From contig JALEZD010000008.1 in NCBI GenBank assembly GCA_022772735.1, positions 1-64,000 of the forward strand: DNA of 64,000 nt. The letters are read 5' to 3'. Source of the stretch: Erysipelotrichaceae bacterium. Lineage in GTDB: Bacteria; Bacillota_I; Bacilli_A; Erysipelotrichales; Erysipelotrichaceae. Shown here piece by piece: positions 62,888-64,000 of this stretch (position 1 is its first letter; every line of letters starts with the position of its first letter). A program made the position numbers and the translations under genes. The notes under the pieces were generated by a model. That model did no database searches and was not told the DNA's origin. It was given only the letters and a program-made list of their open reading frames with translations.

Positions 62888-64000
62888 ATGGAATATGCAA
62901 TAGAAATGCTTAATATCTATAAAGATTTTCCAGGTATTCGTGCTAATGATGATGTCACAATACGAGTAAAAAAAGGTGAAATACATGCGTTACTTGGTGA
63001 AAATGGTGCTGGGAAATCAACATTGATGTCAATCCTTTTTGGATTATATCAACCAACTTCAGGAATAATAAAAGTAAATGAAAAAGAAGTTAAAATAGAT
63101 AATCCCAATATTGCGAATGACTTAGGAATAGGGATGGTTCATCAACATTTTAAACTTGTTGATTGTTTTAGTGTTACTGAAAATATTATTCTAGGTAGAG
63201 AGGATTTAACTAAATTAAAAACTGTTGATTTAAAGAAATCTTCAATAAAAATTAAAGAATTATCTGAAAGATATGGATTGTCAGTTGATCCAAACTCAAA
63301 AATTCAAGATATTACTGTTGGAATGCAACAAAGGGTAGAAATATTAAAAATGTTGTATAGAAATGCAGATATACTTATTTTTGATGAACCAACTGCAGTT
63401 TTAACTCCTCAAGAAATTATCGAACTTATGGATATAATGAGAGAGTTATGTAAGGAAGGTAAAACAATTTTATTAATTACTCATAAATTAAAAGAAATAA
63501 AATCTGTTGCAGATAGATGTACTGTATTAAGAAGAGGGAAAGTTATTAAAACTGTTGATGTTAAAACTACTTCTGAAAAAGAAATGGCAGAATTAATGGT
63601 TGGAAGAGAAGTCGATTTTAATGTTGAAAAACCTGAAGCTAAAGTTGGAGAAGTTGTTTTAGAGGTTAAAGATTTAACTGTTAAATCTTTAAGAGGAACA
63701 ACAGCAGTAAATAATTTAAGTTTAAATGTTTCCAAAGGAGAAATATTAGGTATTGCAGGGATTGATGGTAATGGACAATCAGAATTAATATATGCAATAA
63801 CTGGTTTAATGAAGTCTACAAGTGGAAATATTTTTGTGAATGGTGTAGATATTACAAAATTCGATGTTAGAAAACGATATGAAAGCGGGCTAGGACATGT
63901 ACCTGAAGATAGACATAAACATGGATTAGTTCTTGACTTTAAGTTGAAGGAAAATTTTATTATTCATGGCTATAATACAGAATCATTTAGTAAAAATGGT
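62888..64000 (+). CDS. BMP-type nucleoside ABC transporter ATPase (runs off window end)
   Basis: The first 371 codons of a duplicated ABC ATPase like YufO/NupA. The first domain has Walker A GENGAGKST, VHQHFKLVD, signature ITVGMQQRVEI and Walker B LIFDEPTAVLTP with TH switch; a second domain begins with VVLEVKDLTVKS and IAGIDGNGQSE in place of a standard P-loop, as in sugar and nucleoside ABC ATPases. The gene is open to the last base. The permease genes presumably follow. AAAGGG precedes the ATG. Confidence 0.92.
   Translation, partial: MEYAIEMLNIYKDFPGIRANDDVTIRVKKGEIHALLGENGAGKSTLMSILFGLYQPTSGIIKVNEKEVKIDNPNIANDLGIGMVHQHFKLVDCFSVTENIILGREDLTKLKTVDLKKSSIKIKELSERYGLSVDPNSKIQDITVGMQQRVEILKMLYRNADILIFDEPTAVLTPQEIIELMDIMRELCKEGKTILLITHKLKEIKSVADRCTVLRRGKVIKTVDVKTTSEKEMAELMVGREVDFNVEKPEAKVGEVVLEVKDLTVKSLRGTTAVNNLSLNVSKGEILGIAGIDGNGQSELIYAITGLMKSTSGNIFVNGVDITKFDVRKRYESGLGHVPEDRHKHGLVLDFKLKENFIIHGYNTESFSKNG

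Overview
The window is AT-rich chromosomal DNA from a low-GC Gram-positive (Firmicutes/Bacillota) bacterium, most likely Erysipelotrichia-like or another gut-type Bacilli lineage. The evidence is strong GGAGG ribosome sites, RNase Y-YmdB, an RNase J paralogue, FemAB/MurM and VanZ envelope proteins, many PTS genes, LevR- and RpiR-type regulators and lipoproteins with lipoboxes. UGA is a stop and Trp is UGG (a tRNA-Trp with anticodon CCA is present), so this is not a Mycoplasma-code organism. The species is not identified.

Layout. 1-200 is the tail of an IS30-type transposase. 409-7501 is a tightly overlapping aromatic operon (aroB, aroC, an aroE-aroK fusion, a DAHP synthase with an N-terminal regulatory domain, aroA, tyrA, aroQ). 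It is preceded by a 13-residue leader peptide ending FYFYF and an intrinsic terminator, which looks like transcription attenuation by Phe/Tyr supply. 7563-8410 is a NusG-II protein plus Gx-transporter pair. 8432-11265 (minus) is a secreted phosphodiester-glycosidase-like protein, a membrane-anchored unknown and uridine phosphorylase. 11444-11596 holds tRNA-Glu and tRNA-Trp. 11641-17008 carries a structured leader, brnQ, a pyridoxal kinase, a FemX-like ligase, a VanZ protein and pta.

17190-27252 is a beta-glucoside (cellobiose-type) region: two GH1 and one GH4 phospho-glucosidases, PTS IIB, IIA and IIC, a HAD phosphatase, an AEC transporter and an RpiR regulator, with palindromic operator candidates and a cre-like site. 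27303-31337 is a MarR-controlled heterodimeric ABC exporter. 31789-34913 is an iron uptake locus: a DtxR-type (iron-type ligand set) repressor divergent from feoA-feoA-feoB, with palindromes around the feoA promoter. A FeoB-associated Cys-rich peptide lies at 36556-36717, and a ferritin and a lipoprotein with an internal duplication follow.

38671-46653 holds housekeeping genes: rimO, a ROK kinase, an M29 aminopeptidase, a RecB-like nuclease, hpf, rny and ymdB. 46849-53869 is the most unusual locus: a LevR-like PTS regulator whose AAA+ domain has lost the sigma54-contact and ATPase motifs, followed by a FrlC-like epimerase, a mannose-family PTS (IIA, IIB, IIC, IID) and a FrlB-like SIS deglycase. 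Together these predict uptake and breakdown of Amadori compounds (glycated amino acids). 53952-64000 has a ZIP transporter, a ferredoxin, miaB, an RNase J paralogue with a broken metal site, ftsK/spoIIIE and a BMP-family nucleoside-type ABC importer (lipoprotein and ATPase) interrupted by a patatin gene; the ATPase runs off the window end.
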